From NCBI GenBank assembly GCA_030144725.1, contig JASKMD010000017.1:5251278-5315277 (forward strand): 64,000 nt of DNA, read 5' to 3'. The DNA comes from Haematococcus lacustris. Taxonomy: Eukaryota > Chlorophyta > Chlorophyceae > Chlamydomonadales > Haematococcaceae. Positions 8,603-18,854 of this stretch are shown here, in pieces (the stretch's first letter is position 1; each line of letters begins with the position of its first letter). The notes under the pieces are model-generated. The model saw only the letters and a list, made by a program, of their open reading frames with translations, did not search any database and was not told where the DNA came from. The position numbers and the translations under genes were made by a program.

Positions 8603-11473
8603 TCACTTGGCGTCGGCTTTGGGGGCATCGCTGCCGCTGGCGTCGTTGCCGTTCTTGTTGCGGTAACCGCCATTGTCGTGACGACCGCCACGGCCACGGC
8701 CTCGGCCGCCGCCACCACCCCGGCCACTGCCGCCGCCTTGACCACCGCCACGGTAGTTACCACGGCCACCACCAGAGTGATCGTCACCGTGCTTGCCGTT
8801 GTTGTGACGGCCGCCGCGGCCACCTCCGCGGTGCTTGCCGCCATAGTCGCCGGCATCAGATGCAGCACGTTTGTTTGGCACCTGGGGGTGTGCAGGGCGC
8901 AAAGAGGTTTGCGATGATGATCGGCGGGGTGTCCGGCCTTTGGTGTGTGCTAGGTTTGCACGCACAGGCTTGTCGGTGTCAGTGTCGCGGGTGTAGGTGT
9001 CAATAGCACACGAGTACTCTGCCAGAGCTTCAAATGAGTCCCATGGTTTTCCTGTGGCTGGATTTACTTTGCACTGGTCTGCGATGCTAGACTTAAGTCC
9101 ACGCATGTACCAGAGCAAGAGATCACGGTCTGTGGGTGTGGGTTCGCCTGCACGTGCTACCAACATCCTGAAGTACCTCAGATATTCTGGGGTCCTGGTT
9201 TGTTGCTTGATGGTGTGCAAGAGTTTGCGGGCTTGCATAGCCCTGTCACCACAAGGAAAAGCTTTGGTGAGTGTATCACGCATGAGCTCCCAAGTTGGTG
9301 TGCCTCCTGACAATCGCAGCGGTTGAGCTACGGAGAGCCAAGCTTGCAGTGCTTTTCCTTCAAGCAAGGGTAGGATGTGGCTAGGCCAGTCAGGTTGAGG
9401 TATGTTATTGCCTGTAAGATAGTCAAGGAACAGGAAAATGGCATCCTCTGCAAACTGTCCACTGGCCCCAAAAAATTTGGCGGGTAATCCCGTCTTGACC
9501 GTGTGGGGTTTGTGTGACTGCTCTTTGGATTGAGGGGGGTCACTTGCCTTAGTGGCGTAGCGGCACATGAGCGACTGCCATTGGTAGTAGTCCGCTCCAA
9601 ACCCCATGGCTTTGTAGTTCCAAGCCTCGTCCGCGTTGAAGCGAGTGATGCTCAGGTCATAGTCCTTTCGCATGGCGTGCAACTGAGGAGCGAAGTGTGT
9701 CGTGAAGTAACGTTCACGCTCCTCCGGCACAACGCGGTACTCCTCTGGCATGATGGAGCTAGGAGGAGGGAGAGGCTCAAAAGTGGGCTTGGGGGGGCGA
9801 GGCCTGCTGGTGCCTGCCTGCTGAGCCACGTCAGCCGAGCCCACGCCCGGAGCTGCTTCCTGAACAGGGTCCGGGCCAGACATGTCGTCGGGGTCGATGG
9901 CCATGTCCTCATGTTGTTGCGCAGCCTGCCCAGGGGGAGTGTTCCGAGGGACAGGACCAAGCAGCTGCTCGTCCACCAGGCACATTGCCACACGCTCTTG
10001 GAATGCAGGGTCATGAACCCTGTCCGGCGTGATGCGCTCGGTGACCCTCAGGTGGTCGTAGTTGTTGGTGACGATGGCCAAGAGGCCGGTCTTGTCACTG
10101 GCGATGGCGGCCTTGTGCACCGAGATTTGCCTGCGTAGCTGTTGCAGGCGCTGGCTGGCGGCCTTTTCATCGGCACGCAACTGAGCCAGGTCGTTTTGCG
10201 CACGCTCACGCTGCTGCCGCTCATCTGCAACTTGGCGTTCAAGGTGCTCAATGAAGACCTGTGCCTCATGCAGCTGTTGCTGGGTGTTGCCAAGCTGCTC
10301 CTCAGCTGCTTGGCGGGCTGCCTGCTCCGCAGCCAGGGGCTCTTTAGCTTGCAGCTGCGCTTGCTCAAACACATATTGTGTTGCAGCATCGAAGTCTGGA
10401 GACTTCTCGTAGTGCAGCTTTGCTTGTCGCTGCTTGGCCAGGTCGGTGTTGATCCTGTCCAGGGCTGCAGACACCTCTGAGAGGCTAGACCCTGCCTGCA
10501 GCAGCTGTGCGGCTGAGGCTTGAGCTGCTGCACGCTCAGCCTCCAGTCGACTGATGCTGACGGTGACCTTTGCCAGGTTCTCCTTGGCGATCACCGGGAG
10601 AGCCTTGGCCTTGTAGTTGTTGACTTGCTGCTGCAGCTTCAGGCAAGCAGCCTCTTTGTCCGCCAGGCGTGCTTGCACAGCAATGAGCTGCTGCTGCAGA
10701 GCGTCGACCTGAGCATCTGGAGGAGGGGCAATGGCGGCTTGAGCACTGGCGGCCTGCAGTGTCCTGACACTCTGCTTCAGCGAGCGGTTCTCTCGCTCCA
10801 GATGGTTGATGCGGTCATGGGTGGTGGTGTTTGGAGGCACCACCACCGCAGCAGGTCTGAGCTGCGTCAGCCTAGTGGCAGCAGCAGCTGCTGCGGGCTG
10901 CTGTGCCGCGCTGGCTGGTGGCGCCGGGGGCGCTTGAGGCGCAGCGCTTGTTGCTGCAGGCGCAGCGCTTGCTGGTGCAGGCGGCGGCTGTTGCGCCGCG
11001 TCTGGCATGTCCTCCATGGAGTTGTCCTGGTTGGCAGCAATGTCCAGCTCCACGGCCTGCACATAAGCACGCACCAATTGTTTGGCTTGTGTAGTTTTGT
11101 GCATAAGCCACTTGGTGATTGTGGGGTTAGCAAGCTTAAGTGCTGCACGCCGTCTCATGACAGGCTTGCCATTGAAGAACATGTGCAATAGGCGTGTCCT
11201 TGTTGACTTGCGCCTAACATGTTCATCAAGCAGCTGTGTGAGTGTGTGCATTGCGTCCTTCACCTCGGTGGTGAGGCCGCACATGGCACTGGCCCCAGGA
11301 GCTGTCTCCCGTGGTCCGGTGCTAGTGTCGTGCGACCCAGAAGTAGAAGTTGAGGTAACTTCTTGGGTTGTCACCGACGCTGCTGGAGCCGCAGGGGTCC
11401 GGCCTCGGAGTGAGCCGCGACCCAGTTGCACCAAAGCTCGTGTTGCTTTGTGTGTCATCTGCGCACCAAGCAA
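8603..11473 (-). CDS. gag: Ty3/gypsy gag polyprotein with RGG-type nucleocapsid
   Basis: A 956-residue frame. It has a long Ala/Gln-rich coiled-coil section (about residues 200-480), an acidic/proline linker, then a retrotransposon-gag capsid core (around LFLDYLTGNN, GKALQAWLSVAQPL and LLHTIKQQTRTPEYLRYF). It ends in a glycine/arginine-rich tail with many RGG/RGRG repeats. No CCHC zinc knuckle is visible, so the RGG tail may do the RNA packaging. The stop is TGA, followed in frame by pol after 11 codons. The ATG at 11,473 begins MLGAQMTHK. The gene is long for a gypsy gag because of the coiled-coil insert. Confidence 0.85.
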   Translation of the reverse strand: MLGAQMTHKATRALVQLGRGSLRGRTPAAPAASVTTQEVTSTSTSGSHDTSTGPRETAPGASAMCGLTTEVKDAMHTLTQLLDEHVRRKSTRTRLLHMFFNGKPVMRRRAALKLANPTITKWLMHKTTQAKQLVRAYVQAVELDIAANQDNSMEDMPDAAQQPPPAPASAAPAATSAAPQAPPAPPASAAQQPAAAAAATRLTQLRPAAVVVPPNTTTHDRINHLERENRSLKQSVRTLQAASAQAAIAPPPDAQVDALQQQLIAVQARLADKEAACLKLQQQVNNYKAKALPVIAKENLAKVTVSISRLEAERAAAQASAAQLLQAGSSLSEVSAALDRINTDLAKQRQAKLHYEKSPDFDAATQYVFEQAQLQAKEPLAAEQAARQAAEEQLGNTQQQLHEAQVFIEHLERQVADERQQRERAQNDLAQLRADEKAASQRLQQLRRQISVHKAAIASDKTGLLAIVTNNYDHLRVTERITPDRVHDPAFQERVAMCLVDEQLLGPVPRNTPPGQAAQQHEDMAIDPDDMSGPDPVQEAAPGVGSADVAQQAGTSRPRPPKPTFEPLPPPSSIMPEEYRVVPEERERYFTTHFAPQLHAMRKDYDLSITRFNADEAWNYKAMGFGADYYQWQSLMCRYATKASDPPQSKEQSHKPHTVKTGLPAKFFGASGQFAEDAIFLFLDYLTGNNIPQPDWPSHILPLLEGKALQAWLSVAQPLRLSGGTPTWELMRDTLTKAFPCGDRAMQARKLLHTIKQQTRTPEYLRYFRMLVARAGEPTPTDRDLLLWYMRGLKSSIADQCKVNPATGKPWDSFEALAEYSCAIDTYTRDTDTDKPVRANLAHTKGRTPRRSSSQTSLRPAHPQVPNKRAASDAGDYGGKHRGGGRGGRHNNGKHGDDHSGGGRGNYRGGGQGGGSGRGGGGGRGRGRGGRHDNGGYRNKNGNDASGSDAPKADAK

Positions 11474-11927
11474 ATGCTAGGGCAATTGGTCTTATGCGCT
11501 AACGATGCAAAATGAGCAAGTACGCTCTTTAGCAGTGCACAAATGGTAAAACCACGAGCAACAAGCTAGCAACCGTGCGCAAAGTGCGTGTAGCGCTAAA
11601 AAGCTTTTGCGTTCCCAGTAAAGGGTCGACTTGGCTTTTAAAACGCAAAATGCAAGCACCCAGTTAGGGCGTTGTTGCAATACGCACGCCTGCGCCCTTA
11701 CGGGTAGCAGTGGCTTGAAAAGCCGATGTACTTTTAGGCAGTACAACGCCGCGAGAGCCCGCAGTGCGGAACTCTCAAGCACGCCCCGAAGGGTAGTGCG
11801 TGCTCGCCCCGAAGGGTGGAGCTAGAGGGTTAGATAAGGGGAAGCGGTGAAGGGGAGGGCGGTGGGCGCTTGCACAGGAAGCGATGAACCGCGACACTTG
11901 GTCGCAACCTTGCGGTCGGACAACCAA
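11474..11927 (-). other. 5' leader of the gypsy element with primer-binding site
   Basis: Non-coding region between the 63-bp LTR and gag. Directly after the LTR on the minus strand, separated by one T, is TGGTTGTCCGACC (11,914-11,926), which begins with the TGG expected to pair with a tRNA CCA end. The tRNA itself was not identified. Short GCCCCGAAGGGT repeats occur at 11,783-11,819. Confidence 0.55.
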
Positions 11928-11990
11928 TGTAACAAAAGGATATCCGGAATGCACGAGTATTACCTATTTCGGTATATATACTTCGTTACA
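11928..11990 (-). repeat. 63-bp LTR at the 5' end of the composite
   Basis: Nearly identical to the LTRs at 2097-2159 and 2356-2418, with termini TGTAACAAAA…CTTCGTTACA and a TATATATA box. It is followed at once by the ATGTT target duplication. Confidence 0.75.
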
Positions 11991-11995
11991 ATGTT
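11991..11995. repeat. Right target-site duplication (ATGTT)
   Basis: Matches 2092-2096. Removing the composite and one copy restores AAC-ATG-GTG in frame in the interrupted ORF. Confidence 0.85.
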
Positions 11996-12548
11996 GGTGT
12001 CTGAGGGGTGGCGAGGGATTGCTGCGAGGCGGGCGCGAAGGTCAGGGTGCGCTGCCAGCACGGCAGCCACTGCCGCGTTTGGCCGTGTGTTCGCGCCGTT
12101 TCCGGGCGGGCCGCGGCACAGCTGCAGGAACAGGTTCCTGCAGCTCAGGTCCGGGATGGCTGCCTGGGAGACAGGGATGTCTGTGTACACGGGCTGGTCG
12201 TGCAGGCCCAGCGGGTCGGCTACGCGAATGGTAAACAAGCCGCGCACGAGTAAGCCCAACAGCAGGCTACCAATCGCCCCACGCTCGCTGATGGCCTCCA
12301 CTCGTGGCTGCATAGCGTCGGCCAGAAAGGCAACCCAAAGCTCTTGCGGGAGGTGGTCGATGAGGTGGGCTAGCTTACACTTCCTGCCGGGTTGTCCCTA
12401 TCGCGGGCAGCGCGGGCCTCTCCGGAGGTCTTTCTATTGCGCTCCGCTTCGGTGAGGTCCGGCTGTAGTGCCTCGTCGCGGTCCTCAATGTCACTGTCCG
12501 GGTCCTCTGGCCCTGGCCTAGGCACGGTCCGTCTTTTTTCTTAGCCAT
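11991..12548 (-). pseudogene. Fanzor-like ORF, N-terminal part (split by retroelement)
   Basis: The minus-strand start MAKKK lies at 12,546-12,548. The acidic leader and the following domain (LAHLIDHLPQELW, PRVEAISERGAIGSLLLGLL, AIPDLSCRNLFLQLCRG) align with the copy at 38,480-38,010 (LDHLIDHLPQALW and so on). It then continues 40 residues further (AAVLAAHPDLRARLAAIPRHPSDTN), where the retroelement composite is inserted; the ORF resumes at 2096. Frameshifts after RDRDNPAG (near 12,375) and within the leader break the frame. The N-terminal domain is not recognisable by itself; it is assigned to the Fanzor-like family through the linked C-terminus. Confidence 0.55.
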
Positions 12549-13753
12549 AGAAATCAAGAGCGTGAAACCATCACAAATACTTAGGGTTGGCCAGATCCGT
12601 ATGTGGCGGCTAGAAAGACGGTATATACATACGTATTTACTGTATTCGTATTTCCGTAGGGTATTCCGTAGGGGCAGGGTCATCATTTTGCGAAAGTGAG
12701 TATGTAGTTTGGTGCACAACAACCATAGAAACGCCCGCTAGGGGTAAGCATAACCAATAGCAGTGTCATGACACATCTATATGCCAGCCAGCCATGCATG
12801 CCGTTAGCAATGTGCTTAGAACTACTCTGTGCGCCAAGCATGTGTCCTAACCCCTCGTGTGGCAGCCGTGGGTGCAGTTGTGTAGTCAGCCATGGGCTCC
12901 TACTCGACCAATCATGTGTGCCACGCATGTGTGGCCATGTGCTCCTACTCTGTAAACCATGTGTGCATGGTTTAATCCCCTCGTGCTAGCTTACAACAAC
13001 ATCACCACCTCCTCCTCCTCCTCCACCTCCACCTCCAGGCATGCTTGTGACAGCGCTGGGCTGGGCTGGGCTGGGCTGGGCTGGGCTGGGCTGGGCTGGG
13101 CTGGGCTGGGCTGGGCTGGGCTGGGCTGGGCTGGGCGCTCGTATGCATCTGTGCTGGCTGGGCCCTCGTATGCGACTGGTGCAGCACAAGCTCAACCTTA
13201 TTCCAGAAGCTGGCGCTGCCCTTCCGCTTCATGGCTGTGAGCTCGGCTAGCACTTATACGGTCGCCACATCTCTCGTATGCATCATCCAACGCAATGAAT
13301 GCCATCGGGTATCGCAGCGACTTATATATGACCCGCGGTTACGGCCTAACCGGCAGTAACGGTGACTTGTGCGTCCTGCGTCCTTTGCAATCTCGCGATT
13401 TTGCCGTCGCGTGTACGGTTCAAGCGTGAAAACTACGGTCAAACCTACGGTATTGTACGGTCAACCGACGTACCTACGGCTGCCTACGGATACACGGTGG
13501 TCGGGGTACGCTACGTATGTACTGTATATACGTACCTACGTATATACGCCGCTACGGTTCTGGCCAACCCTACAAATACTAGAGAAATTGTCAGGTTTGT
13601 TCGTTGGGATATCAACTTCTGGTGCCCCATTCAGTTTGTGTGCCTCCATGGTTTTTACTGGCCTGAGCTGCTATATTGCTCGCTTTCACACATCCTTTTT
13701 TGTTTGGTTTTCCAGCATCTTGCAAATTAGTGTGACCCGCGACTGCTCACGCC
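12549..13753. other. Intergenic region, including GGGCT minisatellite
   Basis: No supported gene. It contains a (GGGCT)n pentanucleotide tract at about 13,058-13,137 preceded by a CTC-rich run. The last 300 bp carry several TACGTA/TACGG phrases just before the next gene. Confidence 0.5.
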
Positions 13754-15646
13754 ATGCTCCCGCAGATCCAGACCCGCATTCACGCGATGGTGAAAAAGAT
13801 AGCTATCGAAGCATGCATACCTGGCGTGTCGCTGAAAGAGTTCTTCGCATGGATTTACATGGATGCCCAGGGTTTTCACCGCCTTCATAAGGAGACTGGT
13901 CAGGAAGGTGCTCATATATCAGACTGGGATAACGGCAAGCGGGAGCTTAGGTTTGGCATCAACGTCAACCTGCCAGCGATGTTTAAGAGCATGCTCGGTG
14001 TGTGGCATGTGTGGCACAGTCCCACCACCCCCTTGTGCAGCAAACACCACGCAGACAGCCAAGCTGGCTGCAGGGACCGACCACATTGATGTGGTGGAAA
14101 CCCAGCACCTTACATGGAAGGGCGATAATGAATTCAGTGTGTCTTCAGAACCTTGCTTGAATGTGAGCGACCCTGCCCAGCCCACCCAACCCCACCCTGC
14201 TCCGGTGTAGTTTCTCGCTGACATGTTACACCCTGGCCCTGGTTGTGGCTGCAGTTCCCTGGCAGCCAGCGCTTCTCTACCCAGGTGTTGATCACAGTCA
14301 CCTCCAAACCCCAAACTCCACCCACTGCCACTGTGGCGGCAGCCGCCCAGGCCCATGCCGGACCTGGAGTTAAGGTGAGTTCCCAATCTTGACTCAAGCC
14401 TAGTAAACGTCTAGTAAACGCCGAGTAAAGTCTAGTAAACGTGGCCACAGCCATGCACATCCCATGTGTGGTTTGGGAAGTAGGAGGGACATCAGGGTCT
14501 TGCCAGCTGCCTGCCGCTCTCAACCCAGTGCAAAGCACTGCCTGTCACCCTCCTCTCCTCATCCCCTTCCCCCACTACAATATCTCACCCACCACCTCCC
14601 AAGTCGAGCGAGGCATCACGTGTGATTGACACGGTCACACCCAACCTCTGACCCGCCCTGCTGGCCCTTGCCCTCAGGTGGTATGTCTGCTGACTTGTAG
14701 CGCTAGCGTACCTTGGGCCATCCAAGGTGCAGCAGAGGCAGCCATGGCAGCGGAAGCCCGCGCCAGCCTGGACCGCTTCCTGGCCTTCTGCACCCGCCTG
14801 TGCTCAGAGCAGCTTACACACAGGATCAGCACTGCCCTGGCAGAGCAGCCGCAGCTTCAGAACCCTGCCCAAGACTTGGCAGACGACAGGCAGCTGGGCA
14901 TTGCAGAGGCCCACAGGCATGTAGCGGGAGAGGCCCAGATGGCGCTTCAGCCAGGGAAGGTGGCAGGAGACGGGGAAGAGCTGGAGTTCTGGGATGCAAT
15001 GGAACAGGAGCAGGGGCCCACCAGCAGCACCAGCAGCAGCAGCACCAGCACCAGCAGCAGCGTGGATTGGCAAGGTCAAGCGAATCAGGGCCTCTTGGAC
15101 ACCGTGCAGCCCCTACCCTACCAGCCAGGGTCTGCTGTGGCACCTCGACCCCTAGGCCCAGCTCGCCAGGCAGCGGCTGCAGTCAGCAGCCAGCCGCTTG
15201 CCTCCTCAGGCCAGCAGGTAGCCTTGCACCTTGGCGCTCCGCCCCAGCCTCCAGCTGCTGCCTCTCCCAGCCTCCCAGACATCCAGATGCTGACCATTGC
15301 TGTCCAGCAGATGCAGCTATCAGGGCTGGAAACGGCACGTGCCCTGGCAGAGTTGAACACCACCCTGCGCAGCCTGCACCAGCAGGTGGAGGCCATCCGC
15401 CAGGCAGTGGCACCGGGGCCTGCAGCACTTGGGACCAGCATCATTGCAGGCACCTCAGCTGCTGGCCTGGGCGGGCAGGCAGGATCTTGGCCAGTGGGGG
15501 CCAGGGCCCAGGGGATGGAGGCTGGGACTGTCAGCCACCATGTGGGGTCAGGGACCACTATTGGATGGCTGCTGTTGGGCCTGGGAGCTTTAGGAGCAGG
15601 GGCAGCCGTGTATTCGAGGGCAAGGCAGCGGGCAGGGCAAGCATGA
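13754..15646 (+). CDS. VASt/START-like lipid-binding protein with C-terminal membrane anchor
   Basis: Four exons join in phase with GT-AG sites: 13,754-13,997, 14,074-14,162, 14,255-14,374 and 14,678-15,646, giving 473 residues. The first half resembles the VASt domain (plant VAD1/Lam-type sterol-transfer fold): VSLKEFFAWIYMDAQGFHRL, an ISDWD…KRELRFGINV strand, VVETQHLTWKG, FSTQVLITVTSK, and a closing helix VPWAIQGAAEAAMAAEARASL. The second half is Ala/Gln/Ser-rich, has a coiled-coil segment (LETARALAELNTTLRSLHQQVEAI, shown here in pieces: LETARALAEL, TLRSLHQQVEAI) and one hydrophobic helix near the end (IGWLLLGLGALGAGAAVY). It probably acts in lipid transfer or sensing at a membrane. No GRAM domain is seen, so an upstream exon may be missing. 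Poly(A)-type TGTAA lies near 15,791. Confidence 0.6.
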
Positions 15647-16640
15647 TTGGCTTTCCACTTCAGGATGTGAAAGGGGCACAAGGCAGCCTTGCAGTACAAG
15701 CAGGAAACATTTTGCCAGCTCGTCTCTATGACCTGAAGCTGCAACTGTAATGTCGATATAGTTGAATTGTCTTTTCGGTCGTCGAGCATTGTAAATAAAA
15801 AAAAAACCTAGCTCACATGCCCTGGTCCACATGCCAACAAGACAAGGTAACGGTTGACTACCATGGCCTGGTCCTTGCAGCCCTTGCCCAGGGTTTCCAA
15901 CGTTTTCACAAGGACCTGGCTGCGAGCTCATCATTGTAAAGGCTACTGAAAGCCCAATGCTCCCCGCTCATTTAATGGCTGTATAAGATGGCTGCTGGTT
16001 TGCTAGCCGGGCTAGCCAGGAGCGCAAGGTACGGGTAGCAAGGCTTGCAGTTCCGCGAACATCTAAGAAATCAATGTCTGGACCACTGCAGGAAGCTCGG
16101 CGCAGAGTTGCAGCAGGTCATAGAAATAATACAACCTGGTCCCCTTGCGGTGCGGCCCCTTGTGAACAGGAGTCTGCGCATGTGTCTAAGACCCATGATG
16201 TCAGCCCCCTCGTCCCTCACTAACAAGTTGATGTCAGCACAACAGGCATATCTGCAAACCGCCAACCAGGCCCACCAGCCCTTCCTTCCAACCGTGCAAC
16301 GAAACTGTTTGCTTGCAGAGCCATGCCAATCGGTGGGATTTTCATGTGCGCACTGAAGCGCAAGCTTCTGTAGCCCGGGCCGTTCAGCAGTGGCAAGAGC
16401 TTCAACATCGGCTAGGCACCCATGGCCCTGCATCAGCAGCACAACAGGAGCAGCTCAGCCAGACACAAGACAGGTAGACAGTGATGTGACAGCCTACAGT
16501 CTGGGCAGAGCTCTATGCCAACAGTGTCACATCTGTGGGTGCAGATGAAGTGATGTGGGCCACTGCATTTCTGGTCACCCCCTGTGTTCGTGCCTGAACA
16601 AGTCTGGCGGGTCTACACGTATTCCCATCGGCTGAGGTGA
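15647..16640. other. Intergenic, with Fanzor-end repeat fragment
   Basis: 3' UTR of the preceding gene, then a short repeat (15,905-15,950, CTGCGAGCTCATCATTGTAAAG) shared with the Fanzor 3'-end repeat. The rest shows no supported gene. Confidence 0.4.
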
Positions 16641-16647
16641 ACGCGCC

Positions 16648-16835
16648 GTGACAGAGTTGAACACCACCCTGCGCAGCCTGCACCAGCAGGTGGAGGCCAA
16701 CCACCAGGCAGTGGCACCGGGGCCTGCAGCACTTGGGACCAGCATCACTGGAGGCACCTCGGCAGATGGGGGCCAGGCAGGAGGGTGGACATGGCCTGGA
16801 GCAGTGCCGACAGCGCAGTGAAGCACCATGGCTTG
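16648..16835 (+). pseudogene. Broken copy of the VASt gene's last exon
   Basis: Strongly similar to 15,343-15,500 (TELNTTLRSLHQQVEA then HQAVAPGPAALGTSI), but it starts abruptly, lacks the membrane helix and ends at an early stop. It lies immediately upstream of a Fanzor-like C-terminus, which suggests mobilisation or duplication with that element. Confidence 0.6.
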
Positions 16836-16979
16836 GTGTACGAGTGACTGCTGAATCTTGGGCAGACACCTGGCAGTCGTCGGCACCTTTGGCACTCGGG
16901 TCGGCTGAGTGAGATCCAGGAGGGCGACAGTGGTTGAGCCCCTGCAGCAGCCTATAGGAGCCCCTGCAGCAAAAGAAGT

Positions 16980-17707
16980 GGGTGGGGTGCTGATGCGGTG
17001 CTGCGGGCCTGCTGCTAGGTGGTGTGCAGGCCTAGGGGCTCAGACCAGCTGCGGGGCAGGGTGGTGCTTGTGGATGAGCACCGCACTACCCGGGTCAGCT
17101 CAGCAGTCAATGGCCAGCAGCCATGTGAGGAGGTGGACCATGAGCAGCCCACCAGGCGTGCAAGCTGGAAGCCCCGCCAGGTGTGCAGGCTGGAAGGGTG
17201 GAACACCGCCTGCTGCACCCAGCCTGGAGCCAGCAGCGTGACCAGCCAGTGCGGGGCCTGATGTGGTGCCCGGTGGTGGCCCCCCGCAAGCCCCCACAGG
17301 CCCAATGCAGCAGCCAGGAAGCCACACAGGCAACAGCCTCAGAGCCTGGGCCCAGCACTCCCCCGCCAGCCAAGTGCAGCAAGCGCACCAAGGCTGAGCA
17401 GGCAGCTGAGCCCGCACAGCCCATCAAGGCTGAGCAGGCAGCTGAGCCCAAGGGCAAGGCTGCCCAAGCCAAGCCAGCACCACAGCCAGGCAGGTGGCTG
17501 GACAGGGACTGCAATGCAGCATTGAACATGCAGCACATTGGGTAGAGCAGCTGGCGCCCACTGGAGCTGTGCTGTTGGTCAGACCAGGGAGCGCTGCCAG
17601 CCAAGGGCAAGGAGTACCCTGGCCTGGGCCACAAGCGGTTGCAAGACGAGCCACCCAAGGCCCAGCAGCAACAGCAGCAGCAGCAGCAGCCTGCTGCGGT
17701 ACAGTAG
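16980..17707 (+). pseudogene. Fanzor-like protein, C-terminal half (subfamily A)
   Basis: Plus strand. Homologous over its length to 62,574-61,825. It contains VVLVDEHRTTRVSSAVNGQQ (equivalent of the RuvC-II to zinc-ribbon region, with the usual Cys pair absent), RGLMWCPVVAP, a Pro/Ala/Lys linker, the RuvC-III motif WLDRDCNAALNMQHIG, then a stop TAG, then readable WRPLELCCW…KEYPGLGHKRLQD and a poly-Gln end (stop 17,705-17,707). A frameshift near 17,145 and the TAG at about 17,543 make it a pseudogene. The RuvC-I half is missing. Confidence 0.6.
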
Positions 17708-17835
17708 TGTGTGCCCCCCCCCCCCTCTTTGCATGCTTGTCATGCCAAACACTACACAATAGCCCTCGTGGTCAGGCAATAGTGTAGGTGGCAGGCACCC
17801 GTGCACCATGTCCATGTGCATTGGGTATACTCCAC
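17708..17835 (+). ncRNA. Conserved structured 3' segment of subfamily-A Fanzor element
   Basis: Immediately follows the stop. Conserved with the 3' flanks at 61,824-61,700 (minus) and 39,490-39,570 (plus): GTGTGTGCCCCCC, TGTCATGCCAA, then a stem CTACAC…GTGTAG enclosing AGCCCTCG…GGTCAGG. Conservation outside the ORF plus base-pairing potential suggests a functional RNA, by analogy with TnpB/Fanzor guide scaffolds. Inference only. Confidence 0.35.
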
Positions 17836-18049
17836 ACAGCCCGTTTACACCATGTGAGTCGGGCCACTAGTGGCCCCTAGTATTCCCGCTAGTGGCTGTT
17901 AGTGGCCACTACTGGTCCACCTCAAATGGAGGCCCTAGTGAGGGACAAGGGGGGTGGGTGAGATTACCCCATGTAGCTACCATGTTTACTACCATGTTGA
18001 ATGTTAAAGTATGGCATGGCTTCCTTTTTCTGTTTACCTTGCTTTTATG

Positions 18050-18262
18050 TAACTGCCCCTGCCCAGCCCACCCCACCCTACTGAGAGCTGAGTTTTAGCG
18101 TGACAACTGTTACGCCACCCTGGCCTTGATTGTGGCTGCACTTCTCTGGCAGCCAGCGCTTCTCTACCCAGGTGTTGATCACTGTCACCTACAAACTTCA
18201 AACCCCACCCACTGCAACTGTGGCGGCAGTAATAGAGGCCCATGCCGGCCCTAGAGCGCAGG
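18050..18262 (+). pseudogene. Broken copy of VASt gene exon 3 and flanking introns
   Basis: Matches 14,161-14,385 throughout, introns included, so it is a genomic and not a cDNA copy. The acceptor AG before the exon is lost (TGCACTTC instead of TGCAGTTC), and the exon has substitutions. Confidence 0.65.
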
Positions 18263-18639
18263 TGATGTCCCCAGCTTGATCAACTAAAGGTCAACCACCA
18301 CACGTGGCGCACTCAACAGCACCACTTACTAGCTCTTGGCTCTTTGATTAACGTCTAAATTGTCAGCGCACGCAACTGGCTCGGTGAGTAGCTATGACTA
18401 GGCTAGTAGCCAAATATGACTCGTGGCCTTGGGCTCAGGCATCTAGTAAGCCCACACCCCAAGTGAGCTTTCATGCTGGTGCATACCTCGAATGTCCAGT
18501 CCTCCCAAGCTGTTCAGTGGTACCCAGTGTACCAAGCTGCCTTTTGTCTGACAGAAATAGGGAGGGAGGAGCCGCCCATCAAAGCCCATAACACGGAGGT
18601 AACCGGCGATAGTCAGGGATGCGTGGCAACTTCTGAATC

Positions 18640-18800
18640 CTACATCCCTCATGCTACAAAAGCATGAGTTGTAATCAAACATAGGCTGCGAGCTCATCAT
18701 GGTTAAGGCCCCTGCCTACTCCTCGCCATAAACAATAGCAATGCCACGCAATGCAAGTATTCATACATCTTTAGAATACATTGTCACACATGCTTACATG
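18640..18800 (-). mobile_element. MITE-like fusion of Fanzor element ends
   Basis: 18,646-18,710 is the 3'-end hairpin repeat (CCCTCATGCT…AGCATGAG) and 18,727-18,797 is the 5' leader found upstream of the Fanzor-like ORFs at 255-335 and 38,480. Only about 20 bp separates them, so the ORF has been deleted and the two ends remain. This is the form expected of a non-autonomous derivative. Confidence 0.45.
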
Positions 18801-18854
18801 GGCGGCGCATGGATCGATGTCGAATTACTCGAACGCTGAGCCTTAGCTGCCGCC

